From contig NW_004457644.1 in assembly GCF_000203815.1 (NCBI RefSeq), positions 558,001 through 622,000 of the forward strand: a stretch of 64,000 nt of DNA. Reading direction: 5' to 3'. Below are positions 10,939 through 21,666 of the stretch, piece after piece. How positions within the stretch are numbered: position 1 is the first letter of the stretch; each line of letters opens with the position of its first letter. The notes beneath the pieces were generated by a model. The model had not been told where the DNA came from and did no database searches. It was given only the letters and a program-made list of their open reading frames with translations. The stretch comes from Cavenderia fasciculata. Taxonomy: Eukaryota > Evosea > Eumycetozoa > Acytosteliales > Cavenderiaceae. Both the position numbers and the translations under genes were made by a program.

Positions 10939-12350
10939 AGATTCAGTAGGAATATTAATATATTCTATTTTTCTAGCATTTGGATTTAAAGTATCAGCAA
11001 TAAATGCTGCATATTGAGCAATACCAATTGGATACTCTTCAAGCATCATATAATCAACTTGCATCAATTGAGAATAAGAAGTTCTAATTTTAGATTGGAA
11101 ATAATCACTCTATAAAATATATAGTAAAGTAAAAAGGTTAATATTATTATTAGATATAAAATGGTTATTGTAATCTATTCAATTCTTTACATTATGACTT
11201 TGTAAAATTTTAGTTGATAATAAAACTTGTTTTACAATGACAGAATCATAGTTGATTCTAGAGTTTCTAAGATTATATGAAGCTTGAGGATTCATTTGAG
11301 ATTGTTGGATCGATTTGATATAATTATTTATATTATTTTTGTATCTTAATGAATAGGCATAACTATCAATAATCTCTCTTGTAACATTAATATTTGAACC
11401 TTGACTAGTTATATAACCATATCTCAAAGATGAAAAGATTGAACTTGTTGCAAGTTGTACCAATTCTCTATTAATAAATGGTAATCTAAAAAATAAATCA
11501 ATTAATAATGAATCCAAGTTGGAATGTAATTAATATATATATTTCTTTCATACGTTGCATATTTAATATAAAATGGTTGATTATCAATATCAACATCTAG
11601 GGAAGGGTCAATAAAGGAAAGTGATTTGACACGATTTGGGTAACGATCAAATAACATGCTACCAATGACAGCACCAGTATCGTAGAGGAAAAGATGAGCC
11701 GACGGCATTTGAATGGCGTCCATAATATCGGCGAGACGATCTGCAAGATTAGAGTCTGAACAATTGGCAAGACTGTTTGAGAAACCAAAACATGGTAGAT
11801 CAATCGCAACGGCTCTAAGATTTTCTCTATACATGTGTTCCATGACATTACGGTATGCAAAGCTAGTAGATGTTCTACCATGAACGAGTAACACTGATTC
11901 ATTGGCAGGTACACGTTTACGACCAAGATCCTCCTCGTAGACTAGACGACCATCTTGATCACCCGACTGAACTACAAATACATTTATAATCTTTCTAGTT
12001 GATTTATCATAGACTGGTACCATTGTACCACTTTGATAATGAGCCAACAATGGAGGTGGCATATCCTTTAAAAATACTGATGGATCGATAACATCATAAT
12101 CAACTTGATTAAATTTACTCCATGCAATAAATGTTATGATTATAATCATTATTATACCAATGATTCTTATACATGTTGCATTCTTTGGTTGAGATTGTTG
12201 TTGTTGTACTCTTGTCTTTGTAGTTGGTTTAACATTCTTTTTGTCTGCTGTCGTCGTAGATGGAGAAGAAGGAGATGGTGAAGAGGTAGTTGTAGAAGTA
12301 GAAGTAGAAACCTTCTTTCTATTTTTAATATCTTGGTGTTTATCTTCCAT
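10666..12350 (-). CDS. Membrane alpha/beta hydrolase with His/Gly-rich tail, 511 aa
   Basis: Three exons on the minus strand: 12350-11554, 11485-11191 and 11109-10666, totalling 1536 nt, with in-phase joins. After a Ser/Thr-rich cytosolic leader, residues of about 61-78 form one membrane segment (IRIIGIIMIIIITFIAW). The hydrolase core follows. It has the oxyanion motif LLVHGRTSTSF (about 154-164), AIDLPCFGFS, and the nucleophile elbow LFLYDTGAVIG (about 220-230) with Asp where lipases have Ser. The Asp elbow is the pattern of epoxide hydrolases and dehalogenases. The lid and C-terminal core lie in exons 2 and 3. The last 90 residues (about 422-511) are almost only His, Gly, Ser and Asp, built of HGHSHGGGD-like units. 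This suggests a metal-chelating tail. Substrate is unknown. Confidence 0.78.
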
Positions 12351-12735
12351 CCTTTTTTTGCGCTATGATAAAATAATAATAAACATGTGGTTCATTGCAT
12401 CTTCATTCTTCAAAATCATGATCTTCACAAAAAAAAAAAAAATTAATTTAAAAGATAATATAAATAAATCTTTACTAGTTAGAACACACTTGTTAATTTA
12501 TCATCTATACCATATATAATTAATAAAAGTATTTATATATTTTAATATTAAAAGATATCATTCAGATGGATATTTATGTAGTTTTTTTTTGTTGTGTACA
12601 TGACGACCTAGCTCGGTCTCCCCTTTTTTTTGAGACAATGTCTTGTTGTTTGTCTTTTTTATTTATTTGTTACAAAGAGAGAGAAAGAGATATAGTATAT
12701 ATTATATAGTATAACATATTATAGAGTTAATCGTG
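12351..12735. promoter_or_regulatory. Divergent promoter region, hydrolase / kinase-RhoGEF
   Basis: About 385 bp between two divergent starts. There is an A-run at 12429-12441 and T-runs at about 12580-12590 and 12625-12632. The interval 12605-12630 is briefly GC-richer. No specific binding site is claimed. Confidence 0.4.
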
Positions 12736-15700
12736 ATGGTAGGAGGATTACCATCATCAAAGTTATGGGAGATTGAATATAACGAATTAATATTTAAAGA
12801 GGTGATTGGTAAAGGCAACTTTGGGTGTGTCTATAGAGGTCTGTATCTATCGACAGAGGTTGCAATAAAACAAATTGAACCTACACTGTTTGAAGATCCA
12901 GACTATGCAAAGTATATTGAAAGAGAAGTTAAAGCTCTTAGGTATATCAGACACAATGGTATCGTCTATTTCTATGGAGCGTGTCATCATAGTACTGGCT
13001 TTTATCTAGTGACAGAGTTTGTAGATGGTATGGATCTACGTCGCTACATTAAAACCTTTGTTTCATCTCCTCCAAGTTGGTCAACTCGTATCTCTTTGAT
13101 GTTGGATCTAGCAAAAACTTGTTACTTTCTTCACTCTAAGGGTATTCTTCATCGTGACCTAAAATCAAAGAATATACTTTTATATTTACAACCTGATTGT
13201 AAAATTCAACAACATCAAAATAATTATCAACAACAAAATAATATTAGTCAAAGTAATAATCAAAATAATAGTAATAATCAAAATATAAATTATAGTATAA
13301 AATCAAGTAAATTATGTGACCTTGGATTTGTTAGAATTGGTTCACAATATAGTAATGGAGAAGATAGTAGTAGTAGTGAAGAAGAAGAAGATGATGATGA
13401 TGAAGATGAAGAAGAGGATAATGATACTAAATCATCGGTTTATAAATTTAATGGTAATGGAAAGATGGCAAAGAATAGACTTAGAAGGATGAGTATTTGT
13501 GGTACACCTTCATTTATGCCACCAGAAATATTACTACAGAAACGGTATGATTGGACAGCCGATGTATTTAGTTTTGGTGTTGTGTTGGCAGAGATTGTTA
13601 CACGTCGTCGACCTGGTAAAGATCTTTGGGTTCGATCATCAGAGAATGGATTTGATATTAGTAAAGAGGAATTGGTCACTGGTCAAGATTTTGATTGTCC
13701 ACCATCTCTCTTTGATCTATGTCTCAAATGTTGTAGTTATCGATCGATAGATAGACCAAAATTCTCAGATATTGTTTTCATTTTGGAAAATTTATTACAA
13801 CAACAAATTGATCAAGAAGAACTACAACCAAACTCGAATAATGTTAATAATTTGATTGGTCAAAATCAAATCATTATCGAACCAATTTGTTATTTTAAAC
13901 AATCTTTAAAATCAAATTATAGAAAAAGTATTAGATTACGTTCTGAATCTATTTCTAATCATTCCCCTATTCAACAACAACAAGAGGGTATATTAAAAAT
14001 ATCAAAAACAAAATATTTAAATGGTTGGAAAGATTTTGGTTTGGATATTTCAAAATTGGATCAAATTTGGATTATTTATTATTTAAAGTAAATAGAAAAA
14101 ATAGATAGATAGATAGATAGATATATATTAATTTTAATTTGATTTAATTTTTTTAATAGTGAAAAGATTGAAATGACAATTGGAAAAATTAAATCAACAA
14201 GTGGTAAAAATAGTCTAACTATAAGTTATATGGATAATAATTTAATTGATAATGTATCAATTATAAATGTTAAATCATACAAGGAACAATTTCCTCATAC
14301 CATTGACACTACATATATCCATTCCCATTCATCTTTTACTATTTCAAAGACATTTGGAAATATGACAATTTCAACAGTTGATAAAATATTGTGGCATAAA
14401 AATGTTGATCTTTTAATTCAAATACAATCAAATATTAGAAAATGGATTGTACAATCTAAATATCAACAACTTTTAAAAAATTGGAAACAAGATAATAACA
14501 ATAACAATAACATTGTCCAACAAACTAGTTCTACGATTAAAGAATGGATGACAACAATTGATCAATTTATACAATCTGAAAAAGATTACAAGGAAAGATT
14601 AGATTTTATTGTTAAAGGTTATTTGGTACCTTTACAATCAAAATTTAGAATTAACAAACCTTTATTAAATTATAAGGAAATTACTGCAATCTTTTCAAAT
14701 ATTGAAACTATTATTGAAATTTCAAATAACCTATTATCAACTTTTCAACCAATCAATCAAGAATTGAAAAATACCACCACCTATCAACAACAACAATCAT
14801 CTCCATCTACTTCACAATCACTTTCAACTATAGATTTTATTTTTAATAATAATAATAGAAATTTTCAATTTTTAAATTATTTTATTCAACATTTTGAAAA
14901 TATCAAATCAATTTATGGAAAATATACCTATAATTTTAAATTTGCAATGAATATATTGGTTTGGTGTAGAGGAAATCCAGATTTTTCACGTTTCCTCGCT
15001 CAATCAAATACTCTTGGTGGTGATGAAGAATTTGATTTGGCTGCATTGTTGGCGTTGCCAGTGAATCGTATCCAAACTTATAATCTTCATCTATTGACTC
15101 TTACTCGTTTGGTTCCTGTCAAACATCCAGATTACAAGGATATCATGGCTGCTCATACCCTCATTACAAACCTAAGTAGTTTTCTTCAAAGTCAATTGGA
15201 AATGTCTTTAAATTATAGTTCAATCATGTCTACTGAAATTATGTTACAAAGTAGTAGTAATAGTAAAAAAGAACAAATTACATTATTGGCAAGTGGTAGA
15301 TCTATTATTCGTCAAGGTCTCGTAGAACAATCTAGATATAATAATAATAATGTAAATGGATCATCATCATCATTATCTGCTTCTCCTTCTCCTTCACTTT
15401 ATAATAGTTCTGGTAATGTCGGAGGAGGAAAGAAAAAATATCAATTAATTTTAATGACAGATTTAATTATTTTGGCAAAACCAATTCTTTCAAAGTGTAG
15501 TAATAGTAATAGTAAACCATCATCTTTATCCTCTTCTTCAACCTCGAATACAAAATATTATTTAAAAGAAAAGATGGTATTAAATTTAAGAATAGATCAA
15601 GTTAATTTGAAATTATCTGGTGATCATCCTTGTGGTATTATTTTAACTTTTGGTGTCAATGGTTCTAAATCTTATAGATTCCTTGCACCTACAGATGATG

Positions 15701-16071
15701 ATGCTTATCATTGGGCATCTGATTTTGTTCGTACTATTCATTCAACTAATCCAATCTCAATTGATGAAAGTAATAATAGTAATAATAATAATAGTAATAA
15801 TAGTGGTATAATAGATCAACAACTAGAAAAGAGTCCATCATTTATTCAAAGATTTAGACCAAGATCAACATCTATTCAAAGTACTCCTGATAAAAGGTCT
15901 ACTGTTGGTACTGATCCATCTGGAATATTTAAAGTTCCCGATACTCCTCCTTCTTCACTATCATCATCTTTCAACACTCCTGGAAGTGAAAAGAAAAAAT
16001 TCTCTACTCTTGTTAAAAGTAAATGGAAAAGAATAAAGTCTAGAGGAATACAAGACGATGACTTGATTTAA
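12736..16071 (+). CDS. Protein kinase-IQ-RhoGEF (DH-PH) fusion, 1087 aa
   Basis: Two exons, 12736-14087 and 14160-16071. The 72-nt intron (GTAAAT donor, AATAG acceptor) joins them in phase. The start is the ATG at 12736, just after an in-frame GTG. The N-terminal kinase domain spans about residues 17-360, with GKGNFGCVYRG, VAIK (Lys45) and HRDLKSKNILL (Asp141). The metal motif is DLG, not DFG, at about 195, and the APE motif reads MPPEIL. A poly-Asn insert follows HRD, and an Asp/Glu run sits in the activation loop. The style is tyrosine-kinase-like (TKL). An IQ-like motif (IQIQSNIRKWIVQSKYQQL) lies near 532-555. A DH domain spans about 580-810 and a PH domain about 820-990. The domain set recalls the dictyostelid Kxc proteins (kinase and exchange factor for Rac). 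Activation of a Rac-type GTPase at the membrane is inferred. The tail is Ser-rich and basic. Confidence 0.85.
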
Positions 16072-16740
16072 AAGAGAGAGAGAGAAAATGTATAAATAAA
16101 TCTATAGAAATGATATTTATGAAAAGAAAGAGATTTATTTTCTGTTGGGCAGATAATCAGGAAAGCTTAATACTTTTAATAACACCATCTATTATTACAT
16201 GAATGAATAAAGCAAAGTGAAAAATTGTTTGAAAAGAGAACAATCAAAAAGGAAGTTTGACCAAATCCACAAATGGAACACAACAAAATAAAATAATCAA
16301 TTAATAAAAATAATTAAATGTACCTAGTCCAAGAGTAAGTCGAGTCGAGAGGAAATAATAGATATTTTTAGAGTGAGAAAGTAGAAATAAATAAAATAGA
16401 AATTATATTTTAATTGGAATACTCTACACTATAATGTGGGTACAGATGACTTCAAAGTATCTCATAAACTTGAGAGAGAGAAAGAAGTCTAAATCATAGC
16501 AATATTTAGTTGTCATGTTGAACAAATGAGGGGCCACCTTTTTTATGTTGTTACCTTTTTGAAAAAATCTATGACAGGTTTTCGTTGAACGTGACCCCAA
16601 ACACCAAAAAATCTTGGTGGCGATAGGGGCAAGAATCAATACAAATTTTTTAAAACCGTCTTTTGTTGATCAGTTTTAAATACAAGCCAGTTTGTTTTAT
16701 TTATAACTATATATTTTAATCCTCAAACAAATACAGAAAC
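16072..16740. other. Intergenic region with a GC-richer island
   Basis: About 670 bp. Most is AT-rich. The part at 16525-16630 is richer in GC and contains a minus-strand open frame (16424-16639) with no motif. The string around 16529-16553 resembles one at 17011-17040 inside an intron of the next gene, so a short repeated element is possible. No gene is supported. Confidence 0.4.
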
Positions 16741-17778
16741 ATGTCAATTTACGAAGATATTCTTAGAGCTCAAGTATGAAATAATAATTTATTCACATCT
16801 GACCCACGATACAAAATCAAATCGAGTGATCACGTGACTATAAATAACAACCACACATAACTAACAAAATTTCTTCAACATTTATAGGTTCAACAGGTAA
16901 ACTAACTACATTGCAAGCATATCAACAACATCAACAACTACACACCAACAACCAACATCAGGAAACATAATAGTCAAAATGTTTGATTTTAAGGAACATT
17001 TTTTTTTACTATGGCGCCCACCCCTTTTATGTTTTTTACCTAAATACTAATATATATATATATATCTACTACTACTTTCTAAATACTTCTTATAGGGTAA
17101 TATGGGAGGTAAAAAAGGCCCATTCGGTTACCTTGCTGCCAAGAAAAAGAAGAGACCAACCAAGGAGATCGTTTATGACAACTGGATGGCTTATCAAATC
17201 ACTATCATGTCTGCTGAATTGTACAAGGCTACGTATGTTTTAATCAAATCCCTCTATTGCAATTCAAACATAATTCTAATCCAACTCCTCCTCCTCTATA
17301 GTGACAGCAATGGTCTATCTGATCCATACGTAAGAGTTGGAAAGGTTGTATCTGATGGTCTCTTTTCCAAAAAGTGGGTCACCCAAACCCCATCTATTTC
17401 CAAGACTCTCAACCCAGTCTGGAACTATACTGACGAATTTTCCGTCAACACTGGCAAGAGCTCTGCTCTCACTGTTGAGCTGTAAGTTACCATTATTTAA
17501 TGTGGTATCAATACAATTAAATTAAAATTAATTAATTATTATTTTTTATTTATTTATTTTTCTCTAGCTGGGACAAGGACGCCCTAAAGGATGATTTCAT
17601 CGGTAGGGCCACACTTATCATCCCCACACATCTTGGAGGATCCGAGAGCAAGACTTTGGAAATTTATGATCCAAAGAACAGCAAAATCATCAACGCCAAG
17701 GTCAAAATTTCCATCAAATGTACTGACAAGCTCACCAAGGATAAGTTCAATGCCTTGTACAGTTCCTCATCTATTTAA
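16741..17778 (+). CDS. Small C2-domain protein with predicted 9-nt microexon, 189 aa
   Basis: Five exons: 16741-16773, 16888-16896, 17096-17232, 17302-17481 and 17568-17778, totalling 570 nt. All joins keep frame and have GT/AG ends. The protein starts MSIYEDILRAQ, and the microexon adds VQQ. A Gly/Lys-rich basic stretch follows (GGKKGP, AAKKKKRPTK). One C2 domain spans about residues 45-170: YQITIMSAELYKATDSNGLS, SDPYVRVGK, SISKTLNPVWN and VELWDKDALKDDFIGRA. Asp residues in the DSNGLSDPY and WDKDALKDD loops are the usual calcium ligands. A calcium-dependent membrane or lipid role is inferred. A shorter reading from the ATG at 17102 is possible, so the first two exons are less certain than the last three. 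Confidence 0.8.
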
Positions 17779-18529
17779 ACTTAAATTAATTTAAAGTTAA
17801 AATAAAATATTTTGATTTACATGGTTTTATGAAAAAAAAAGAAGTGTCATTCCACAACAAATTTGTTCCTCAGCGCTTTTGTGACCATCTTTTTGAAATG
17901 GTCCACTTTGAATTATCTCAGCCAGAATCCAATGATATCGATTATTCGTACTGTTAAATCGTTCAGCCGAGGACTATGTCCAAACCTACTTCTTTATAAA
18001 TAATAATTGAAAATTCAATTGAATCGAATGTTTCATTTTATTTAGTTGATTCAAATTATTCTCCCTGGTCATCCCACCAATAGCAAGAGAGAACAAACTC
18101 TCTCATAGAGTTTGTATTAAATATTTAAACATCTCCTCCTCTATAAACCTCTCTCTATCTCTTGAAATATTGATTAACATTGGTCCCAATAATTTTAGTA
18201 GAACAACTATGAAGTTACAGAATATTATTCTATTGCTATTGGTGATTGATAAACACCCGGGCTATGAATGCGGTGGGTGTTGGGGGGAGTTGATTTCTAC
18301 TACTAAACACCCTTATCAAAAAGTTTGTTGTTACTACTCTACTACTTTAAAGAGGTTGAGGGGATGGTGATTAAAAAGAGGGTGGGGGAGTGATGCAATT
18401 CCATCTAGCCATATGATAGCAAATGCTCATGATGGAGCATTATTATATCCTCATATACCAAGTACTTTTTATTTGTTCATTACAGATAGTCATAATATAA
18501 CATATCTCCTCTGCTATTTTAGTTGAACC
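17779..18529. other. Intergenic region with a small gene remnant
   Basis: About 750 bp between the C2 gene and the small secreted-protein gene. It holds a short signal-peptide-like fragment at 18208 (listed separately) and GC-richer patches at 18250-18300 with G-runs. Nothing else is recognisable. Confidence 0.45.
18208..18300 (+). pseudogene. Remnant of a small secreted-protein gene
   Basis: The stretch from the ATG at 18208 encodes MKLQNIILLLLVI. Its DNA around TATTCTATTGCTATTGGTGA closely matches the signal-peptide region of the intact gene at 18530 (TGTTCTATTGCTATGGTTGGTGA). Similarity stops after about 45 bp, and the frame then runs into unrelated sequence. It looks like a truncated duplicate. 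Confidence 0.45.
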
Positions 18530-18907
18530 ATGATCAAATTAGAGTCGACAGGTATTGTTCTATTGCTATGGTTGGTGATTGGTTCCAGTTTTTTTGCCAC
18601 AGTACACTCTGTTGAATTCATTAGATTAGGTACTTTTGATAACCTCAAACATATTAAAGCCAATTATCAAGATATCATCACTGTGCGACTCTATCATCTC
18701 CAAGGAATGTTTATACTCTCTCAACCCGAGTGCAGTGGACTAGATGTAGTGACACATAAATCAAACCATCATTTCGTGGAAACGACATTCGAAGTCCAAG
18801 ATCCGGGTTCCTATGTCATAACTTCAAATGGTACTGGCATTTGTTCTCCTCCCACACATTGTGATACTATCTATTACTCGTTTACCATTGATGTTGAGGA
18901 AATATAA
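18530..18907 (+). CDS. Small secreted protein of unknown function, 125 aa
   Basis: Single-exon gene starting at the ATG at 18530 and ending TAA at 18905-18907. The N terminus is a clear signal peptide: a Lys/Glu start, a hydrophobic core (IVLLLWLVIGSSFFA) and a likely cleavage after VHS near residue 28. The mature part is about 97 residues, predicted mostly beta strand: LGTFDNLKHIKANYQDIITV, SYVITSNGTG, IYYSFTIDVEEI. It has three Cys (PECSG, GICSPP, HCD). One N-glycosylation motif (NGT) is present. A frameshifted relative lies at 20401, with the same layout: DNLKTI, DYIQVRLNQIQGE, TYSITSTGNC, YYSVTVKV. Function is unknown; secretion is inferred from the signal. Confidence 0.72.
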   Translation: MIKLESTGIVLLLWLVIGSSFFATVHSVEFIRLGTFDNLKHIKANYQDIITVRLYHLQGMFILSQPECSGLDVVTHKSNHHFVETTFEVQDPGSYVITSNGTGICSPPTHCDTIYYSFTIDVEEI

Positions 18908-20400
18908 ATGGTGTTCCAATCAATCATTTAAATAAATAAAGTATCACTCCAAGCACCAAAGTTCAATATATATATTAGTGATGACTTTGAAATGTTGCAA
19001 TAGTGAACATTTATTAACCTCTCTGGTGCTGATCAGAATTGATTTCCAACCTACAATAAAAAGGAATTGATGGGCTCGTTGATACCTCAATGATGTGAAC
19101 AGTAAGTTTGACCTATGTTTGAATCACCAGTTGGTACGTTTGAAGCCAAAATACCTGTTCCAATTATATCAAATCAATATGCAAGAAGAAAAAAAAAAGA
19201 TATCTTTTTGCAATTTATTTATTTGTATAAAAATTTAAATTAAATTAAATTTTTCTAATTTACATTTTTTATTTATTTTTTTAGGACTACAGTGACTGAA
19301 GAAGAAAATGTAAACTATTCTACTACTATACCCAATATATTTATTGACGATTGATTAACAATGGACAGAGCTCAATTAAGAAAAAAATTTGTAGAACGAA
19401 CCACTCTCTTAAATTTCAGTCTATTGATGGTTAAACCAGTGACTTTATTCCAACCAACCATTTAATCATTTCAATGTAATCACCAGAGTATTTAACTCAG
19501 GGCATATGATTATTTAACATAGTATGGTCACATTTGAAATGATGAATCTCACCCTGCTCGATACCAACTCTTTTTTTTTTTGTAGGTTGACAACATGATG
19601 ATGGTGATGCGCAGGTAGTAATGAACTGACTGGTGTGCTGATCATTAAAAAAACTTTGTTACAGATTCCCAATACCAATTTAACCCTTAATACCTGAGTG
19701 GTAGTGCAGAGTTTTAAACCTCTGAAACTTGGCAGCCCGACATTATTCATTTTATTATTTTCAACACCCCCACCACATATCAGAGCTACCCAACATATGT
19801 TTTTTTTGGTCATTTGGCCAAGTATCAGCACTCTGATTTTGTACTAGACTCACATATGGGTTTGATACTTCATTTTAACAGTGGGTTTTTTGTGACATAG
19901 GTATTTGATAGCTCTAATGAGTTGAGTTGATCAACTTTTTTCTTTTAAATTGATTTCATTTTCAAAAAGTAGTAATCCCACAATATAATTATTAATTCCC
20001 CATCTCGGCAGTAAAGTTTACTAAAAGAAATAATATTAATATTTTTCGGTAAGATATCACAACATATCTTGAATAATAGTATGTGTAATTCGAAACATAT
20101 ACGTATCTGTTTGTTCAATTCTTTTTCTCCAATCTAAAAACCATCTTTTCCACCTCATCCTCTGACTATTATTCCTAATCTATATAGTAATTTACTCTCC
20201 TCCCTTCTATAAAGGAATAATTAAAATATTATCATTCAACATAGTTTCAAACTAATCATTTAATTTCTAGTTCAATTCCTTTGATTTTTTTTTAGACTGT
20301 ACTGTAATTAAAAGTAAAAAATGACTATTTTATATAACTATTATAATATTGATACCTTAAATAAGTTCTTTTCTTTATTTGGATTTAAATTTAGTTTAAA
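18908..20400. other. Gene-poor stretch with decayed sequence
   Basis: About 1.5 kb without an intact gene. The part at 19430-19480 resembles the 3' flank of the 18530 gene (GTTCCAATCAATCATTTAA), suggesting a decayed duplicate. A segment at 19284-19354 after a TTTTTAG acceptor-like site is open and ends in a stop, but I find no upstream exon. A DUSE-like motif at 19975-19983 is followed about 70 bp later by a 7-bp hairpin (see findings). Confidence 0.4.
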
Positions 20401-20756
20401 ATGAACATAGGACAACGAATTATTTTTCTATCTCTGTTGGTGATTGTTTCTTCTTTTGCGCATCGCAAGTCGATGCATCCTTTTTAGCTCTCAGTAATGT
20501 AGACAACCTCAAAACTATTACTGTAGATAGAGGTGATTACATCCAAGTCAGACTCAATCAAATCCAAGGAGAGGTTAAATACGCTCCACTATCATCCGAT
20601 GGATTAAGAGTAATTTCACGTCTCTCAAACGATTATTTAGAAGAAGCAACATTCCGCCCCGTAATGTCAGGTACCTATTCCATTACCTCAACTGGAAATT
20701 GTGACATTGTCAGTGAGTGTACCTATTACTCGGTTACCGTTAAAGTTAGAAATTAA
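20401..20756 (+). pseudogene. Frameshifted paralogue of the 18530 secreted protein
   Basis: The ATG at 20401 opens a signal-peptide-like sequence (MNIGQRIIFLSLLVIVSS). The mature-region homology is in another frame, starting about 20460 and ending with TAA at 20754-20756. The mature part reads VDNLKTITVDRGDYIQVRLN and ends YYSVTVKVRN, clearly related to the 18530 protein in spacing and motifs. The frame changes near 20455-20462, by one lost or two gained bases, and no intron fits there. It is therefore either a recent pseudogene or a sequence error. The long conserved frame argues that the break is young. Confidence 0.65.
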
Positions 20757-20831
20757 TTAATGAAAGAAACCAATCACTCATTCAATCAATAAATCAATTT
20801 AATATTCTCCACCTTGGTGAAATAAAACTAA

Positions 20832-21239
20832 ATAATCATTTTAACGTTTAATACCAAAAAACACTTGTCTAGTATTGGTAGAATCATTCGATACGTCCCT
20901 CAAGTGGCCGACAACAATGCAAGTGACATTATTCAAAATTGGTTTAATCATCTACCCATCCATACCGACGAGGATGAGACTGTCTTTGTCATTGATAACC
21001 TCGATGCCATCGTCCGTCTCTATACCAACCGAACCCTGGGTAATGATTATCAACATGTTGCTAAGGTACACAATATCATCAATCAATTTATCAATACCTG
21101 TCCACAAGTACGACCACAAGAAAAAGAACAGCTCTATCAAACATGGTTATTTATCAAAGATTCATTCAAAGAGAATTGGGATAATATTCCAAAAGATACA
21201 AGTGTTGAATTATTAAATTTAATCATTATTCAAAGATAA
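20832..21239 (+). pseudogene. C-terminal fragment of an importin-beta-like protein
   Basis: An open stretch with no ATG at a sensible place, ending with a stop at 21237-21239. It encodes about 125 residues, including IIQNWFNHLPIHTDEDETVF, NLDAIVRLYTN, AKVHNIINQF and YQTWLFIKDSFKENWDNIP. The W-LP-DE pattern and helix lengths recall the last HEAT repeats of importin-5/Kap123-type karyopherins (WLxWLPLxEDxEE). No upstream HEAT repeats are present in the previous kilobase. A run of 25 A residues begins inside the stop codon. It looks like a 5'-truncated copy. A host gene fragment by duplication is the alternative to retrocopying. Family assignment is tentative. Confidence 0.45.
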
Positions 21240-21262
21240 AAAAAAAAAAAAAAAAAAAAAAA
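21238..21262 (+). repeat. A25 homopolymer directly after the importin-like fragment
   Basis: Twenty-five consecutive A residues that begin with the last two bases of the TAA stop. Homopolymer A runs are common in dictyostelid DNA, but this one is long for the window and sits exactly at the 3' end of a truncated copy. Confidence 0.8.
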
Positions 21263-21585
21263 GTTAAAATCATTTGGAGTAGTGTTGACAGGTAATATAT
21301 GTAGGAGGAAATGGTTTCTTTTAACTGGAATAGTGACAGTCTTGCTATTGGAAACTGAATTAAATAAAATGAATAATTGCAAACTTTCTTATTCATTAAA
21401 TCATCTCACGATAGTCGACGGAAAATTAAAACAAAAACATACAATATTTTAAAAATATTGTGTAGCTCACAACAGTCAATTTCAATCAATTTCATGGATG
21501 TTGGAACCATCTTGGATGATGATTTGCATCAAAAATAAGCAAAAAATGAATTGTTTCGGCGCCAAGAAAAAAACAACAAAATATA
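21263..21585. other. Spacer between importin-like fragment and tRNA
   Basis: About 320 bp of AT-rich sequence. It contains the inverted 8-mer AATATTTT/AAAATATT around 21440-21460 and the tRNA's terminator tract at 21571-21581. No gene was seen. Confidence 0.45.
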
Positions 21586-21666
21586 CGACATCTGCAGGGT
21601 TCGAACCTGCGCTCCCGAAGGAAACAGATTTCAAGTCTGTCGGCTTAACCACTCACCCAAGATGCC
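21586..21666 (-). tRNA. tRNA-Ser(UGA)
   Basis: Minus-strand cloverleaf of 81 nt. The acceptor stem is GGCATCT paired with AGATGTC, with one G-U pair and discriminator G. The anticodon arm is ACAGA-CTTGAAA-TCTGT, giving anticodon TGA. The variable arm is long (TTCC-TTCG-GGAG), as expected for class II tRNA-Ser. The T arm is GCAGG-TTCGAAC-CCTGC, which contains the B box GGTTCGAACCC. There is no intron and no encoded CCA. A TTTT run about 5 nt and a longer T-run about 8-15 nt beyond the 3' end serve as Pol III terminators. It reads codon UCA. Confidence 0.95.

Noticed and set aside
12736-14091. Kinase as a separate gene ending at the TAA at 14089
   Set aside because: A GTAAAT donor overlaps that stop and an in-phase acceptor at 14159 joins directly to the IQ-DH-PH frame; the TAA falls inside the intron.
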